A stretch of 64,000 bases of DNA from Ralstonia pickettii (GTDB lineage: Bacteria > Pseudomonadota > Gammaproteobacteria > Burkholderiales > Burkholderiaceae): positions 1-64,000 of the forward strand of contig NZ_MCGB01000072.1 in assembly GCF_001699815.1 (NCBI RefSeq). The letters are read 5' to 3'. The position numbers and the translations under genes are program-made. Within the stretch, counting starts at the first letter, position 1; every line of letters starts with the position of its first letter. The notes below the pieces were generated by a model. That model made no database searches. It was not told the origin of the DNA and worked only from the letters and a program-made list of their open reading frames with translations. This document shows positions 1 through 8,132 of this stretch, piece by piece.

Positions 1-44
1 TGCCGCCAGCGTTCAATCTGAGCCAGGATCAAACTCTTCAGTTC
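1..44 (-). rRNA. rrs: 16S ribosomal RNA, 5' end only
   Basis: Read on the minus strand, positions 37 to 18 give AGAGTTTGATCCTGGCTCAG, the universal 16S 5' primer site, followed by the usual ATTGAACGCTGGCGGCA. Aligning by eye to E. coli numbering puts nucleotide 1 of the mature RNA near position 44. The rest of the gene lies outside the window to the left. A ribosomal leader with boxA and a promoter lies upstream, at 207-302. Confidence 0.97.
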
Positions 45-206
45 AATCTGCTGTTTTCGCTCTTTACGAGCGGTCGCTCACTCTCAGAATCTGACTTGAA
101 CTTTCGTTCAAACCTTACTTCTGTGCGAGCACTTTATTACTTGTTAGCTAGCGGATCGAAATCCGCCGCACCCAGTATTAAGCGCCCACACTTATCGGCT
201 GTTTGC

Positions 207-219
207 TTGTTAAAGAACT
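207..219 (-). promoter_or_regulatory. rrn leader boxA antitermination site
   Basis: The minus strand reads AGTTCTTTAACAA, which matches the bacterial boxA consensus TGCTCTTTAACAA at almost every position. It lies between the promoter at 274-302 and the 16S 5' end, the place where NusB-S10 boxA sites sit in rRNA leaders. Confidence 0.85.
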
Positions 220-273
220 TCGCGATCAACTTTGTTTATCGCGTCGCTGCGTTGTCTGCAGCAGAGAAACGAG

Positions 274-302
274 ATTATGCAGAGCTTTTTTGTCGCTGTC
301 AA
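274..302 (-). promoter_or_regulatory. rRNA operon promoter (sigma-70)
   Basis: On the minus strand there is a perfect -35 TTGACA (297-302), a 17-base spacer and a -10 CATAAT (274-279). The A/T-rich stretch just upstream (about 303-322) could act as an UP element. Transcription would start near 267 and run through boxA into 16S. The remaining 303-606 is C-rich and shows no gene or signal I can support. Confidence 0.85.
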
Positions 303-603
303 CAACTCGTCGAAGAATTTTTATCCACCAACGCGCTGCCAACCACCACCGAATCTCCAGCCAATCGCCAACCACCCAATCGACCGCAAACCCGCTCTAA
401 ACCTGCTTCTCCACCACTCAACACCACCACCGTCACCTGCGTTTCGGCGCTGTGTTTTGCAGCGAGGGGCGAACTATAGGCGGGTTCCCGGAGCTTGGCA
501 ACACCTTTGTCATGACGGGCTGATGACGTGTTCGTGAAGAATAGCCGCCAGCCCCGTCTGCATATGGGATTGCGGCCCCAAAAGGACTCGCAAAAGCAGG
601 CCT

Positions 604-635
604 GGGATACCCGATACCGTTACTCGGGTATTCCC
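604..635 (-). terminator. Hairpin downstream of the enoyl-CoA hydratase gene
   Basis: An inverted repeat, GGGATACCCGA against TCGGGTATTCCC with one bulge, lies about 25 bases after the stop of the minus-strand hydratase gene. It has no run of U directly after it, so it is a weak or factor-assisted terminator, or an mRNA-stabilising hairpin. Confidence 0.4.
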
Positions 636-658
636 GAAGTCACCCTGCTACGCCGTCC

Positions 659-1435
659 TTATTGGTGCTTGAACGCCGCTGCACGCTTTTCGACGAAGGC
701 GCGCATGCCTTCTTTCTGGTCTTCTGTAGCGAATGTGGCGTGGAACAGGCGGCGCTCCAGATGCACGCCCTCGCTGAGCGAAGTCTCGTAGGCCGCGTTG
801 ATCGACTCTTTGATCATCATGACCGTGGGCAGCGAGAAGCCGGCAATGGTTTCTGCGGCCTGAATGGCTTCGTCGAGCAGCTTGTCGGCGGGGATGACGC
901 GCGAGACTAGGCCGGCGCGCTCGGCTTCCTCCGCGCCCATCATGCGGGCAGTCAAGCAGAGGTCCATGGCCTTGGCCTTGGAGACGGCGCGCGGCAGGCG
1001 TTGCGTGCCGCCTGCGCCGGGCATGGTGCCGAGCTTGATTTCCGGCTGGCCGAACTTGGCGGTATCGGCGGCGAGGATGATGTCGCACATCATGGCCAGT
1101 TCACAGCCGCCACCGAGCGCGTAGCCGGCCACCGCGGCGATCACCGGCTTGCGGATGCGGCGAATGGTTTCCCAGTTGCGCGTGATGTATTCGTTCTTGT
1201 AGACGGTAGCGAAGTCGTAATCGGCCATGGCGCCGATATCCGCGCCGGCGGCGAACGCCTTTTCACTGCCGGTAATGACGATGGCGCCAATGTTGGCGTC
1301 GGCATCGAAGGCGAGCAACGCGCCACCGAGTTCGTCCATGAGCGCATCGTTGAGGGCGTTGAGTGCCTTCGGACGATTGAGCGTAATGAGACCGACGCGA
1401 CCGCGCGTTTCGACCAGAATGTTTTCGTAGGACAT
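659..1435 (-). CDS. Enoyl-CoA hydratase (crotonase family, PaaF/FadB1-like)
   Basis: This 258-residue crotonase-fold enzyme probably adds water to 2-trans-enoyl-CoA in fatty acid or phenylacetate beta-oxidation in the cytoplasm. Both catalytic glutamates of mitochondrial-type enoyl-CoA hydratase are present: Glu112 in GGGCE and Glu132 in QPEIKLG. The oxyanion-hole segments (AAGADI near 62-67, GYALGGG near 104-110) are also intact, and the length is normal for the family. It is divergent from paaG, with 83 bases between them that contain a TetR-type palindrome, so both are probably controlled together. The pairing with paaG suggests PaaF, the 2,3-dehydroadipyl-CoA hydratase, but a general enoyl-CoA hydratase cannot be excluded. 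Confidence 0.9.
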   Translation of the reverse strand: MSYENILVETRGRVGLITLNRPKALNALNDALMDELGGALLAFDADANIGAIVITGSEKAFAAGADIGAMADYDFATVYKNEYITRNWETIRRIRKPVIAAVAGYALGGGCELAMMCDIILAADTAKFGQPEIKLGTMPGAGGTQRLPRAVSKAKAMDLCLTARMMGAEEAERAGLVSRVIPADKLLDEAIQAAETIAGFSLPTVMMIKESINAAYETSLSEGVHLERRLFHATFATEDQKEGMRAFVEKRAAAFKHQ

Positions 1436-1463
1436 GGAAGCTCCAGTTGGAATGGATGTAATA

Positions 1464-1487
1464 TTAGCCGACCAACCGGTCGGTTAA
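1464..1487. promoter_or_regulatory. Palindromic operator in the divergent ech/paaG promoter region
   Basis: Two 10-base arms, TTAGCCGACC and GGTCGGTTAA, differ at one position and flank a 4-base AACC spacer, giving a CCGACC...GGTCGG palindrome. It is centred in the 83-base gap between the two start codons. TetR-family regulators of acyl-CoA catabolism commonly bind sites of this GC-rich shape. No regulator gene lies next to it, so which protein binds is inference. Confidence 0.55.
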
Positions 1488-1518
1488 TCAATGAACCGAT
1501 GACCGAGGAGGAGACAAG

Positions 1519-2307
1519 ATGACCAGCCCGACCATTCTGCTTGACTGGCATGAACACGTGGCAACCATCACGCTGAACCGGCCCGATCAGCTCAACAGCT
1601 TCACGGCCGGCATGCACCGGGAACTGCGCGAAGCGCTGGACAAGGTGGAGCGCCAGCGCGCCCGCGCTTTGATCCTGACCGGAGCGGGACGCGGCTTCTG
1701 CGCAGGGCAGGATCTCTCCGAACTCAATTTCACGCCCGGGCAGATGACCGACCTGGGCCAGCTCATCGACGAGCAATTCAACCCGCTGGTGCGCCGTCTG
1801 CGCGCCATGCCCCTGCCCGTGATTGCCGCCGTGAATGGCGTGGCCGCCGGCGCCGGCGCAAACCTGGCGCTGGCGTGCGACATCGTGATGGCCGCCGAGA
1901 ATGCATGCTTCCTCCAGGCGTTTGTAAAGATCGGGCTGCTGCCGGATTCGGGCGGGACGTGGTTCCTGCCGCAGCGCATCGGTGTGGCGCGGTCGATGGG
2001 GCTGGCGATGCTTGGCGAGAAGCTCGACGCCAAGACTGCGCTCGCCTGGGGCTTGATCTGGGGCGTTTATCACGATGCCAAGATCCTGATGACCGAAGTG
2101 AATTGCATGGCCGACCATCTGGCCAAGCAACCCACCCGGGCGCTGGCGGCCATCAAGCGCGCCATGCATGCGGCGCCCACACAGTCGTTGGACGCCCAAC
2201 TGGATCTCGAGCGCGACCTGCAGCGCGAACTCGGCAATTCCCGCGACTATGCAGAAGGCGTGGACGCCTTTCTGAACAAGCGCGTGGCCCATTTCACCGG
2301 CGAATAA
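1519..2307 (+). CDS. paaG: 2-(1,2-epoxy-1,2-dihydrophenyl)acetyl-CoA isomerase
   Basis: A 262-residue crotonase-fold isomerase. PaaG turns ring-1,2-epoxyphenylacetyl-CoA into the oxepin and later shifts a double bond in the phenylacetate pathway. The sequence has the PaaG-type active site: LLPDSGGTW with Asp143 where hydratases have glutamate, and AGAGANLALACD at about 110-121. The start is supported by a strong GGAGGAGACAAG Shine-Dalgarno ending just before the ATG. It begins a co-oriented run paaG-paaI-paaK. The paaABCDE epoxidase and paaZ genes are not in the window, so they must be elsewhere if the pathway is complete. Confidence 0.88.
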   Translation: MTSPTILLDWHEHVATITLNRPDQLNSFTAGMHRELREALDKVERQRARALILTGAGRGFCAGQDLSELNFTPGQMTDLGQLIDEQFNPLVRRLRAMPLPVIAAVNGVAAGAGANLALACDIVMAAENACFLQAFVKIGLLPDSGGTWFLPQRIGVARSMGLAMLGEKLDAKTALAWGLIWGVYHDAKILMTEVNCMADHLAKQPTRALAAIKRAMHAAPTQSLDAQLDLERDLQRELGNSRDYAEGVDAFLNKRVAHFTGE

Positions 2308-2317
2308 GGACATCAGC

Positions 2318-2779
2318 GTGACGGAAACGACCCTCCACGATGCGCAGGCGCTGGCTGAAGCGGCCTGCAAAAGCATGTTCGACGCTGATGCCTGCACCCG
2401 CTGGCTCGGCATGCGCGTGGAGGCGGTCGCGCCCGGCTATGCCCGGCTGTCGATGGCGGTGCGGCCTGAATTCCTCAACGGGCATCGCACCTGTCATGGC
2501 GGATTGATCTTCACGCTGGCCGATTCGGCTTTCGCGTTTGCCTGCAACAGCCATAACCACAACACGGTGGCGGCTGGGTGCGGCGTCGACTTCCTGCGCC
2601 CGGCGCACGGCGGCGACACCCTCACAGCAGAGGCAACCGAGCAGGTCTTGTCCGGCCGACACGGCATCTACGACGTACGCGTGACAAACCAGGCCGGCGA
2701 GGTGGTCGCCATGTTTCGCGGCAAATCTGCGCAGATTCGCGGCCAGGTCATTCCGGTCCCTGGCAGCCCAGAACCCTAG
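2318..2779 (+). CDS. paaI: Hydroxyphenylacetyl-CoA thioesterase, hotdog fold
   Basis: A 153-residue hotdog-fold thioesterase. PaaI hydrolyses stalled ring-hydroxylated phenylacetyl-CoA and frees CoA. The PaaI motif is clear: CHGG at 59-62 followed by Asp69 in TLADS, the catalytic acid. The start is a GTG eight bases after an AAGGA Shine-Dalgarno, and only ten bases separate it from the paaG stop, so the two are co-transcribed. A 204-base gap with a long imperfect palindrome separates it from paaK. Confidence 0.88.
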   Translation: MTETTLHDAQALAEAACKSMFDADACTRWLGMRVEAVAPGYARLSMAVRPEFLNGHRTCHGGLIFTLADSAFAFACNSHNHNTVAAGCGVDFLRPAHGGDTLTAEATEQVLSGRHGIYDVRVTNQAGEVVAMFRGKSAQIRGQVIPVPGSPEP

Positions 2780-2835
2780 TTCGACCTCTATATAAAGCCG
2801 TTCACAAAACCGCATCACCATTAGAGGACGCCTCA

Positions 2836-2956
2836 GAACCTGTTCACGATCCGTATCGAGCGGCCCGAGGTTGGCCCGAGAAGCGCAACCGTACATGGGT
2901 ACGGTGAGCATCGCAGGGCCAAGATCGGGACGCGCAGTAGGATCGTGAGCAGGTTC
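2836..2956. repeat. Long nested inverted repeat (possible palindromic mobile or regulatory element)
   Basis: Outer arms GAACCTGTTCACGATC (2836-2851) and GATCGTGAGCAGGTTC (2941-2956) are complementary except at one base. Inside are TTGGCCC (2871-2877) against GGGCCAA (2916-2922), and an apical CCGTAC-ATGG-GTACGG (2889-2904). The 121 bases can therefore fold into one long nested hairpin on either strand. It sits in the gap between paaI and paaK, and its right arm overlaps an upstream in-frame GTG of paaK. It could be a REP/MITE-like element or an RNA structure. Confidence 0.6.
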
Positions 2957-2983
2957 GCACGACGGCGTCCCGAGGAGACCCGC

Positions 2984-4288
2984 ATGCGCCCCCGCTCGAC
3001 CGACCTGCCGCTCGATCCGATCGAGACCGCCAGCCGCGACGCCATCCAGGCACTGCAGCTTGAACGCCTGAAGCGCAGCCTCGCGCACGCGTATGAGAAC
3101 GTGCCCGCCTATCGGGCGAAGTTCGACGCGGCGGGTGTGCATCCGTCAGATTTGCAGTCGCTTGCCGATCTGGCGAAGTTTCCGTTCACAACCAAGACCG
3201 ATCTGCGCGACAACTATCCGTTCGGCATGTTTGCGGTGCCGCAGGATCGGATCGCGCGCATCCACGCGTCGTCGGGTACGACCGGCAAACCCACGGTGGT
3301 CGGCTACACGCTGGCGGATATCGATACATGGGCCGGCTTGGTGGCGCGCTCGATCCGGGCGGCGGGGGCACGGCGCGGCGACAAGGTCCACGTGAGCTAC
3401 GGCTACGGGCTTTTCACCGGCGGCCTGGGCGCGCATTACGGCGTGGAGCGCGCGGGGCTGACGGCCATCCCGTTTGGCGGTGGGCAAACCGAGCGGCAAG
3501 TGCAACTCATCCACGATTTTCAGCCGCAAATCATCATGGTGACGCCCAGCTACATGCTGGCCATTGCCGACGAGTTCGAACGCCAAGGCATGGACCCGGC
3601 CGCGTCGAGCCTGCAGATCGGCATCTTCGGCGCCGAGCCATGGACACCCGAAATGCGCAGCGCCATCGAAGCGCGCATGGGGCTTTCAGCGGTCGATATC
3701 TACGGCCTGTCGGAGGTGATGGGGCCTGGCGTGGCCAGCGAATGCGCCGAAACCAAGGACGGCCCGACCATCTGGGAAGACCACTTCTATCCGGAGATCA
3801 TTGATCCGGACACCGGCGAGGTGCTGCCCGACGGCGAATTCGGCGAACTGGTGTTCACGTCGCTGACCAAGGAAGCGATGCCGGTGGTGCGCTATCGCAC
3901 GCGCGATCTGACGCGCCTATTGCCCGGCACGGCGCGTCCGGGCTTGCGCCGCATGGAGAAAATCACCGGCCGCTGCGACGACATGATGATCGTGCGCGGT
4001 GTGAACGTGTTCCCATCGCAGATCGAGGAATTGATCCTGAAGCACGCGGCGCTATCACCGCACTATCAATGCGTGCTCGGCAAGGAAGGACCGCTGGATA
4101 CACTGACGGTGCGGATCGAGGCGGCGCTAGGCGCGCCGGCTGACGCGGCAAAATCGGCGAGCAGCCACCTGGCGCGCGACATCAAGTCGTTGATCGGCGT
4201 GACCGCCGCGATCGAGACACTGGCCAGCGGCGGAATCGAGCGGTCGGTCGGCAAGGCGCGCCGCGTGGTGGACTTGCGGCGCACCTAG
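2984..4288 (+). CDS. paaK: Phenylacetate-CoA ligase
   Basis: An ANL-superfamily ligase of 434 residues that activates phenylacetate to phenylacetyl-CoA with ATP, the first step of the pathway. The adenylation P-loop SSGTTGKPT is at residues 96-104, followed by the GYGLFTGGLG segment typical of PaaK. YGLSEVMGPG and, near the C-terminus, the RCDDMMIVRGVNVFPSQIE hinge and C-domain motif are also present. I chose the ATG at 2984 because GAGGAG precedes it. An in-frame GTG at 2945 lies inside the upstream palindrome and would add 13 unconserved residues. The gene converges on mltA with 14 bases between stops. Confidence 0.93.
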   Translation: MRPRSTDLPLDPIETASRDAIQALQLERLKRSLAHAYENVPAYRAKFDAAGVHPSDLQSLADLAKFPFTTKTDLRDNYPFGMFAVPQDRIARIHASSGTTGKPTVVGYTLADIDTWAGLVARSIRAAGARRGDKVHVSYGYGLFTGGLGAHYGVERAGLTAIPFGGGQTERQVQLIHDFQPQIIMVTPSYMLAIADEFERQGMDPAASSLQIGIFGAEPWTPEMRSAIEARMGLSAVDIYGLSEVMGPGVASECAETKDGPTIWEDHFYPEIIDPDTGEVLPDGEFGELVFTSLTKEAMPVVRYRTRDLTRLLPGTARPGLRRMEKITGRCDDMMIVRGVNVFPSQIEELILKHAALSPHYQCVLGKEGPLDTLTVRIEAALGAPADAAKSASSHLARDIKSLIGVTAAIETLASGGIERSVGKARRVVDLRRT

Positions 4289-4302
4289 CGTCTTGCAGCG
4301 TG

Positions 4303-5445
4303 TTACCGGGCAGCAACGCCGATGCTGCCCCCCTTCGGCACCAGCACCCACAGCCGACCGGCCTGCTTCATGCGGCCCGCGAGGTCGCCAGCGGCATCGC
4401 CATGGCCGAAGTAATAGTCGGCGCGCACAGCCCCGCGAATGGCCGAACCCACGTCCTGCGCAAACACGAGCTTCTGGATCGGATCGGTCGATAGCGGCTT
4501 GGTCGTCGACAGGAACACCGGCGAGCCCAGCGGAATGTAGGTCGGGTCGACGGCGATCGAGCGTTCGTCCGTGAGCGGCACGCCCAGCTTGCCGATCGGG
4601 CCGCCCGTGTTGCCCGGCGTTTCGGCAAAGAACACGTAGCGCGGGTTGATGTTGAGCATCTCTTCCACGCGGCTCGGATTGGCGCGGGCCCACGCCTTGA
4701 TCCCTTGCATGGTGGCCTGCATCGGCGTGATTTCGCCCATGTCGAGCAGCCAGCGCGCAAACGAACGGAACGGCTGGTTGTTCGTGCCCCCCACGCCCAG
4801 GCGCATGATGCCCCCCTCTTCCAGCTGAACCTGTCCCGAGCCCTGGATCTGCAGGAACGCCGCTTCGACCGGGTCGTCCACCCAGACAACTTCTTGCCCC
4901 TGAAGCGCCGGACTGCGGATCAACTGCGCGCGCGCCGGCAGCGTCTTGCCGCGCCACGCGGCAGGCATGCGGTACAGCGGCGTCTGATAGGCGCCGTGGC
5001 GGGTGCGCGAGCCACGCAGCAGCGGTTCGTAGTAACCGGTGATGAGGCCGCTGTCGGTGCCGTCGTCCTTCACGACCCGATACGGCGTGAAGTTGTCTTC
5101 AAAAAACACGCGCATGGCAATCGGATCACCGGCATCGACCATCAGGCCAGCGGAGCACACGCGCGACCAATCGGTGCGGCGCTTCATCGCCTGGCAGTTC
5201 GATTGCAGCGCGGGCCAGGCGGAGGCGAGGTCATCGGCGGTCCAGCCGGACACATCAGCCCAGGTGGCGGGGGCCAGATGCCCGCCGAGCGAGCCTGTTG
5301 GCGCTTGCGGCGTTTCGACGCGGGGCGGGGGCCCGCTCGTACAAGCGGCAAGCAAGGCCACGACCAGAACAGCGGCCAGTCCGCCCCAGCGGCGACAGGT
5401 GCCGGTGCGGGCTTGTGTCAATGCGTCCAAGGTTGCTGCTGTCAT
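4303..5445 (-). CDS. mltA: Membrane-bound lytic murein transglycosylase A
   Basis: An outer-membrane lipoprotein of about 380 residues that cleaves peptidoglycan glycan strands to 1,6-anhydromuropeptides. The N-terminus has a hydrophobic stretch ending in the lipobox LLAAC, the acylation site. The MltA domain follows (TGYYEPLLRGS), and then the 3D domain with AQDVGSAIRG and RADYYFGHGD, which contains the catalytic aspartate region. The ATG at 5445 was preferred to an upstream start at 5514 because it places the signal peptide normally. The upstream region is shared with a divergent small membrane protein gene. Confidence 0.93.
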   Translation of the reverse strand: MTAATLDALTQARTGTCRRWGGLAAVLVVALLAACTSGPPPRVETPQAPTGSLGGHLAPATWADVSGWTADDLASAWPALQSNCQAMKRRTDWSRVCSAGLMVDAGDPIAMRVFFEDNFTPYRVVKDDGTDSGLITGYYEPLLRGSRTRHGAYQTPLYRMPAAWRGKTLPARAQLIRSPALQGQEVVWVDDPVEAAFLQIQGSGQVQLEEGGIMRLGVGGTNNQPFRSFARWLLDMGEITPMQATMQGIKAWARANPSRVEEMLNINPRYVFFAETPGNTGGPIGKLGVPLTDERSIAVDPTYIPLGSPVFLSTTKPLSTDPIQKLVFAQDVGSAIRGAVRADYYFGHGDAAGDLAGRMKQAGRLWVLVPKGGSIGVAAR

Positions 5446-5519
5446 GCGTGTTTCATCCTGTCCGGTGCGGCCGCGGGCTTGGCTACAATGCCTCGCACCC
5501 GAGCTTCCCGCCATCGACC

Positions 5520-5753
5520 ATGAGCCAATTCTTTGAAAACCATCCGATGATGCTGTTCGGCCTGGAGGCCGGCGTGGCGCTGTTCCTGCTGATCTTCATC
5601 GTGATCTGGACAATGTCGGGCGCCAAGAAGCATCCACGCCCGCTGCGTGCCCCGCCCGAGCATCCGTCGCGCCACGGCGACGCTGCCAAGCCTTCGCAAT
5701 CGACCGACGCAGCGCCAAAAGATTCTCAAGCCGCCAATTCCGACGCGCCCTGA
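5520..5753 (+). CDS. Small single-pass membrane protein, function unknown
   Basis: A 77-residue protein starting MSQFFENHPM. It has one strongly hydrophobic segment at about residues 12-31 (LFGLEAGVALFLLIFIVIWT), followed by a basic then Pro/Ala/Ser-rich tail that is probably disordered. A TACAAT box at 5484-5489 could be its -10, although no good -35 is visible. It is divergent from mltA and converges on apaG, with a 7-base gap between stops. I do not recognise the family. Confidence 0.7.
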   Translation: MSQFFENHPMMLFGLEAGVALFLLIFIVIWTMSGAKKHPRPLRAPPEHPSRHGDAAKPSQSTDAAPKDSQAANSDAP

Positions 5754-5760
5754 TTCCCGA

Positions 5761-6135
5761 TCAGTGCAGCATGCGCGGCATCACCAGCGCAAATTCGGGG
5801 ATGGGCGCCTCGAAACGGTGGCCGTCTTCGGCCACGCAGAAATATTCGCCGCGCATCGTGCCCACGGGCGTCTTGATGGTCGCCCAGCTCGTGTACTCGA
5901 AGGATTCACCCGGCGGGAGCAGCGGCTGATGGCCGACCACGCCGAGGCCGTTCACTTCCTGGACCTGCTCTTCGGCGTCGGTAATCACCCAGTGGCGTGA
6001 AATGAGCTGGCTCGGCACGTCGCCGGTATTGCGGATGGTGATGGTGTAGGCGAAGGCGTAGCTGCCCTGCTCCGGCTCGGATTGCTCCGGCAGATAGCGC
6101 GTCCGGACCTGGACGGTGAGTTCGTAGCTTGGCAT
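5761..6135 (-). CDS. apaG: ApaG domain protein (Co2+/Mg2+ efflux-associated)
   Basis: A 124-residue ApaG protein with a fibronectin-type-III-like beta fold. Its physiological role is unsettled; it is linked to diadenosine polyphosphate and divalent cation phenotypes in other bacteria. Family motifs are visible: FAYTITIRNTG, QLISRHWVITD, and GVVGHQPLLPPGESFEYTSW followed by GTMRGEYFC. The ATG at 6135 gives the standard family length and begins MPSYELTVQVRTRYLPEQS. It is divergent from rpe. Confidence 0.93.
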   Translation of the reverse strand: MPSYELTVQVRTRYLPEQSEPEQGSYAFAYTITIRNTGDVPSQLISRHWVITDAEEQVQEVNGLGVVGHQPLLPPGESFEYTSWATIKTPVGTMRGEYFCVAEDGHRFEAPIPEFALVMPRMLH

Positions 6136-6277
6136 GACAATCCACAATAAGAATGGCGCCCATTGTGCGGCATGGCCGTGGCACCGGCAAGGCGCGAGCG
6201 GACGTCCGATCCGGCTAAAATAGCGCCCTTCCTTGCGCTTTCGCGTGCGAGCTCACGCGCCTTATCCGTCTCCCATC

Positions 6278-7003
6278 ATGTCTGCAGCCATCGATCCGTC
6301 CGGTTTCCGCATCGCCCCGTCCATCCTCTCCGCCGACTTTGCCCGCCTGGGCGAAGAAGTGCGCCGCGTGCTCGAATCGGGCGCGGACTGGATCCACTTC
6401 GATGTGATGGACAACCACTACGTGCCGAACCTGACCGTCGGGCCGCTGGTTTGCGAGGCGATCCGCCCGCACGCACAAAAGGACGGCAAGCCGGTGCCGA
6501 TCGACGTGCATCTGATGGTCAGCCCGGTCGATCGCATCATCCCGGACTTCGCAAAGGCCGGCGCCGACCTGATCACCTTCCACCCGGAAGCGTCCGAGCA
6601 CATCGACCGCTCGCTGGCGCTGATCCGCGACAACGGCTGCAAGGCCGGCCTGGTGTTCAATCCGGCCACCCCGCTGCACTACCTGGACCATGTAATGGAC
6701 CGCCTGGACATGGTGCTGATCATGTCGGTCAACCCCGGCTTTGGCGGCCAATCGTTCATTCCGGAAGCGCTGAACAAGCTGCGTGCCGTGCGCCAAAAGC
6801 TCGACGCATACCAGGACAAGACCGGCCGCAAGATCCTCCTTGAGATCGACGGCGGCGTGAAGGCAGACAACATTGCCGAGATTGCCAAGGCCGGCGCAGA
6901 CACCTTCGTCGCGGGTTCGGCCGTGTTCGGCAAGCCGGACGCGGATGGCGGCTACCGCGGCACCGTGGGCGCGCTGCGCCAAGCGCTGGCCCCCCTGGCA
7001 TGA
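6278..7003 (+). CDS. rpe: Ribulose-phosphate 3-epimerase
   Basis: A 241-residue TIM-barrel enzyme that interconverts ribulose 5-phosphate and xylulose 5-phosphate in the pentose phosphate pathway. Metal and catalytic residues are present in [19 protein letters not shown] and LEIDGGVK, and the phosphate-binding VAGSAVFG is near the end. The ATG at 6278 ([19 protein letters not shown]) matches the family N-terminus; an in-frame ATG at 6233 would add an unconserved tail. The TGA overlaps the gph start in ATGA, so the two are translationally coupled. Confidence 0.96.
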   Translation: MSAAIDPSGFRIAPSILSADFARLGEEVRRVLESGADWIHFDVMDNHYVPNLTVGPLVCEAIRPHAQKDGKPVPIDVHLMVSPVDRIIPDFAKAGADLITFHPEASEHIDRSLALIRDNGCKAGLVFNPATPLHYLDHVMDRLDMVLIMSVNPGFGGQSFIPEALNKLRAVRQKLDAYQDKTGRKILLEIDGGVKADNIAEIAKAGADTFVAGSAVFGKPDADGGYRGTVGALRQALAPLA

Positions 7004-7746
7004 TGACGGGCGTGCTACCCGCCGGCCCCGTCCGCGCTGTCATCATCGACCTAGACGGGACGATGGTCGACACGGCGGGCGACTTCCACGCCGCCATCAA
7101 TGCGATGCTGGGGGCGCTTGGCGCCGCGCCGGACATGCCAGCCGAGGAAGTGGTCAGTTACGTCGGCAAAGGCTCGGAAAACCTCGTGCGGCGCGCGCTT
7201 GATGCACGCTTGCCGCCCGCCCAGGCCAACAGCCGCTTTGCGGAGGGGCTGGAGTTGTACCAGCGCGCCTACATCGCCATCAACGGACAGCACGTGAACG
7301 TCTATGACGGCGTGCGCGAAGGGCTGGCTGCACTGCGCGACATGGGCATCGCTCTCGCGTGCGTGACGAATAAGCCACGCGATTTCACGCAGCCGCTCCT
7401 GGCGCAGCTCGGCCTGAACACGTATTTCGACCTCGTCTACCCGGGCGACGCCTTCCAGTATCGCAAGCCCGATCCGTACCCCATGCTGCGGGTGGCGGAG
7501 GCGTTTGGCGTGGCCCCGGTTGAAATCGTGGCCATTGGCGACTCGGAAAACGACGCCCGCGCGGCCCGTGCCGCCGGCATGCGCGTGCTGGCGGTACCGT
7601 ATGGCTATAACCACGGCCAGCCTATACAGGGCGCCGGGGCCGATGCTATAGTCGACACACTTTTTGCGGCAGCCGAGTTGATCCGGCCCTATGCGGAGCC
7701 ACACAACGCCGTCTCTGCCGCTTCAACTGACGATCCATGTTCCTGA
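7000..7746 (+). CDS. gph: Phosphoglycolate phosphatase
   Basis: A HAD-superfamily phosphatase of 248 residues that removes phosphate from 2-phosphoglycolate. HAD motif I is [10 protein letters not shown], where both aspartates of DxD are present. Motif II is CVTNKP, and motifs III/IV are KPDPYPM and [15 protein letters not shown]. It overlaps rpe by four bases at the start. Its last ten bases overlap the putative trpL leader peptide, so the tryptophan attenuator region begins inside this gene. The rpe-gph-trpE order is common in beta- and gammaproteobacteria. Confidence 0.93.
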   Translation: MMTGVLPAGPVRAVIIDLDGTMVDTAGDFHAAINAMLGALGAAPDMPAEEVVSYVGKGSENLVRRALDARLPPAQANSRFAEGLELYQRAYIAINGQHVNVYDGVREGLAALRDMGIALACVTNKPRDFTQPLLAQLGLNTYFDLVYPGDAFQYRKPDPYPMLRVAEAFGVAPVEIVAIGDSENDARAARAAGMRVLAVPYGYNHGQPIQGAGADAIVDTLFAAAELIRPYAEPHNAVSAASTDDPCS

Positions 7747-7823
7747 ATCGCAAACGCGTCGACGCTGGTGGTGACCGGGGGGCCTGGCCCTGGCGGCCCT
7801 GGCACGCCCTCGTCCGGGCGTAA
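7737..7823 (+). CDS. trpL: Putative trp operon leader peptide
   Basis: A 28-codon open frame, too short for standard gene calls, begins with ATG at 7737 inside the end of gph and stops with TAA at 7821-7823. The peptide begins [15 protein letters not shown] and continues AWPWRPWHALVRA. It has three Trp codons within six codons (TGG at 7785, 7791 and 7800) directly upstream of trpE, the hallmark of transcription attenuation by ribosome stalling. A perfect hairpin ACGCCC-TCGTCC-GGGCGT (7804-7821) overlaps its 3' end. The Shine-Dalgarno is weak, and GC-rich DNA can produce TGG by chance, so this remains a strong candidate rather than proven. Confidence 0.6.
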   Translation: MFLNRKRVDAGGDRGAWPWRPWHALVRA

Positions 7824-8132
7824 GCGTTTGCACGGCTGCTGATCGTTCTTCCTCGGTTTCGGCACTCTGGCGCGCCACGAACGCGCCGCCCAAACCACCC
7901 CCGCATCTCCTGCCCCAAACGCTGACCGCCCGCCGGTCTTCCGCTGACCCGCTATCGGCTGCGGACGACCCTTGCGGGATCGCACGGTCGCTTTTACGAC
8001 GTTCGCGCGTTCCCATCCCTGATGTTCTGCTAACGTTCCGACGGCACCATCGACGCTCTTGCGTTTGCCGTGGACCGAACGCATGTCGGTGGGCGCGCAA
8101 CCGCCCCGCCTGCTGAATCGACCTGACCGCTC
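7824..8132 (+). promoter_or_regulatory. trpE leader region, candidate attenuator
   Basis: This 309-base non-coding leader separates the trpL candidate from trpE. Several alternative stems can be drawn. GACCG-CCCGC-CGGTC (7924-7938) competes for its 5' arm with CGGTC at 7985-7989. That second CGGTC overlaps CGACC-N15-GGTCG (7966-7990), which is followed by CTTTT and so is terminator-like. GGCGCG and CGCGCC near 7869-7888 form another stem. Which fold terminates transcription cannot be decided by eye, and the U-tract is short. Confidence 0.35.

Noticed and set aside
1141-2412. Minus-strand 423-codon open frame over ech and paaG
   Set aside because: It is antisense to two recognised crotonase genes and has a His/Gln/Arg-rich composition typical of shadow frames in GC-rich DNA.
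2945-2983. Upstream GTG start for paaK
   Set aside because: It lies in the arm of the palindrome and lacks a ribosome site, whereas the ATG at 2984 has GAGGAG.
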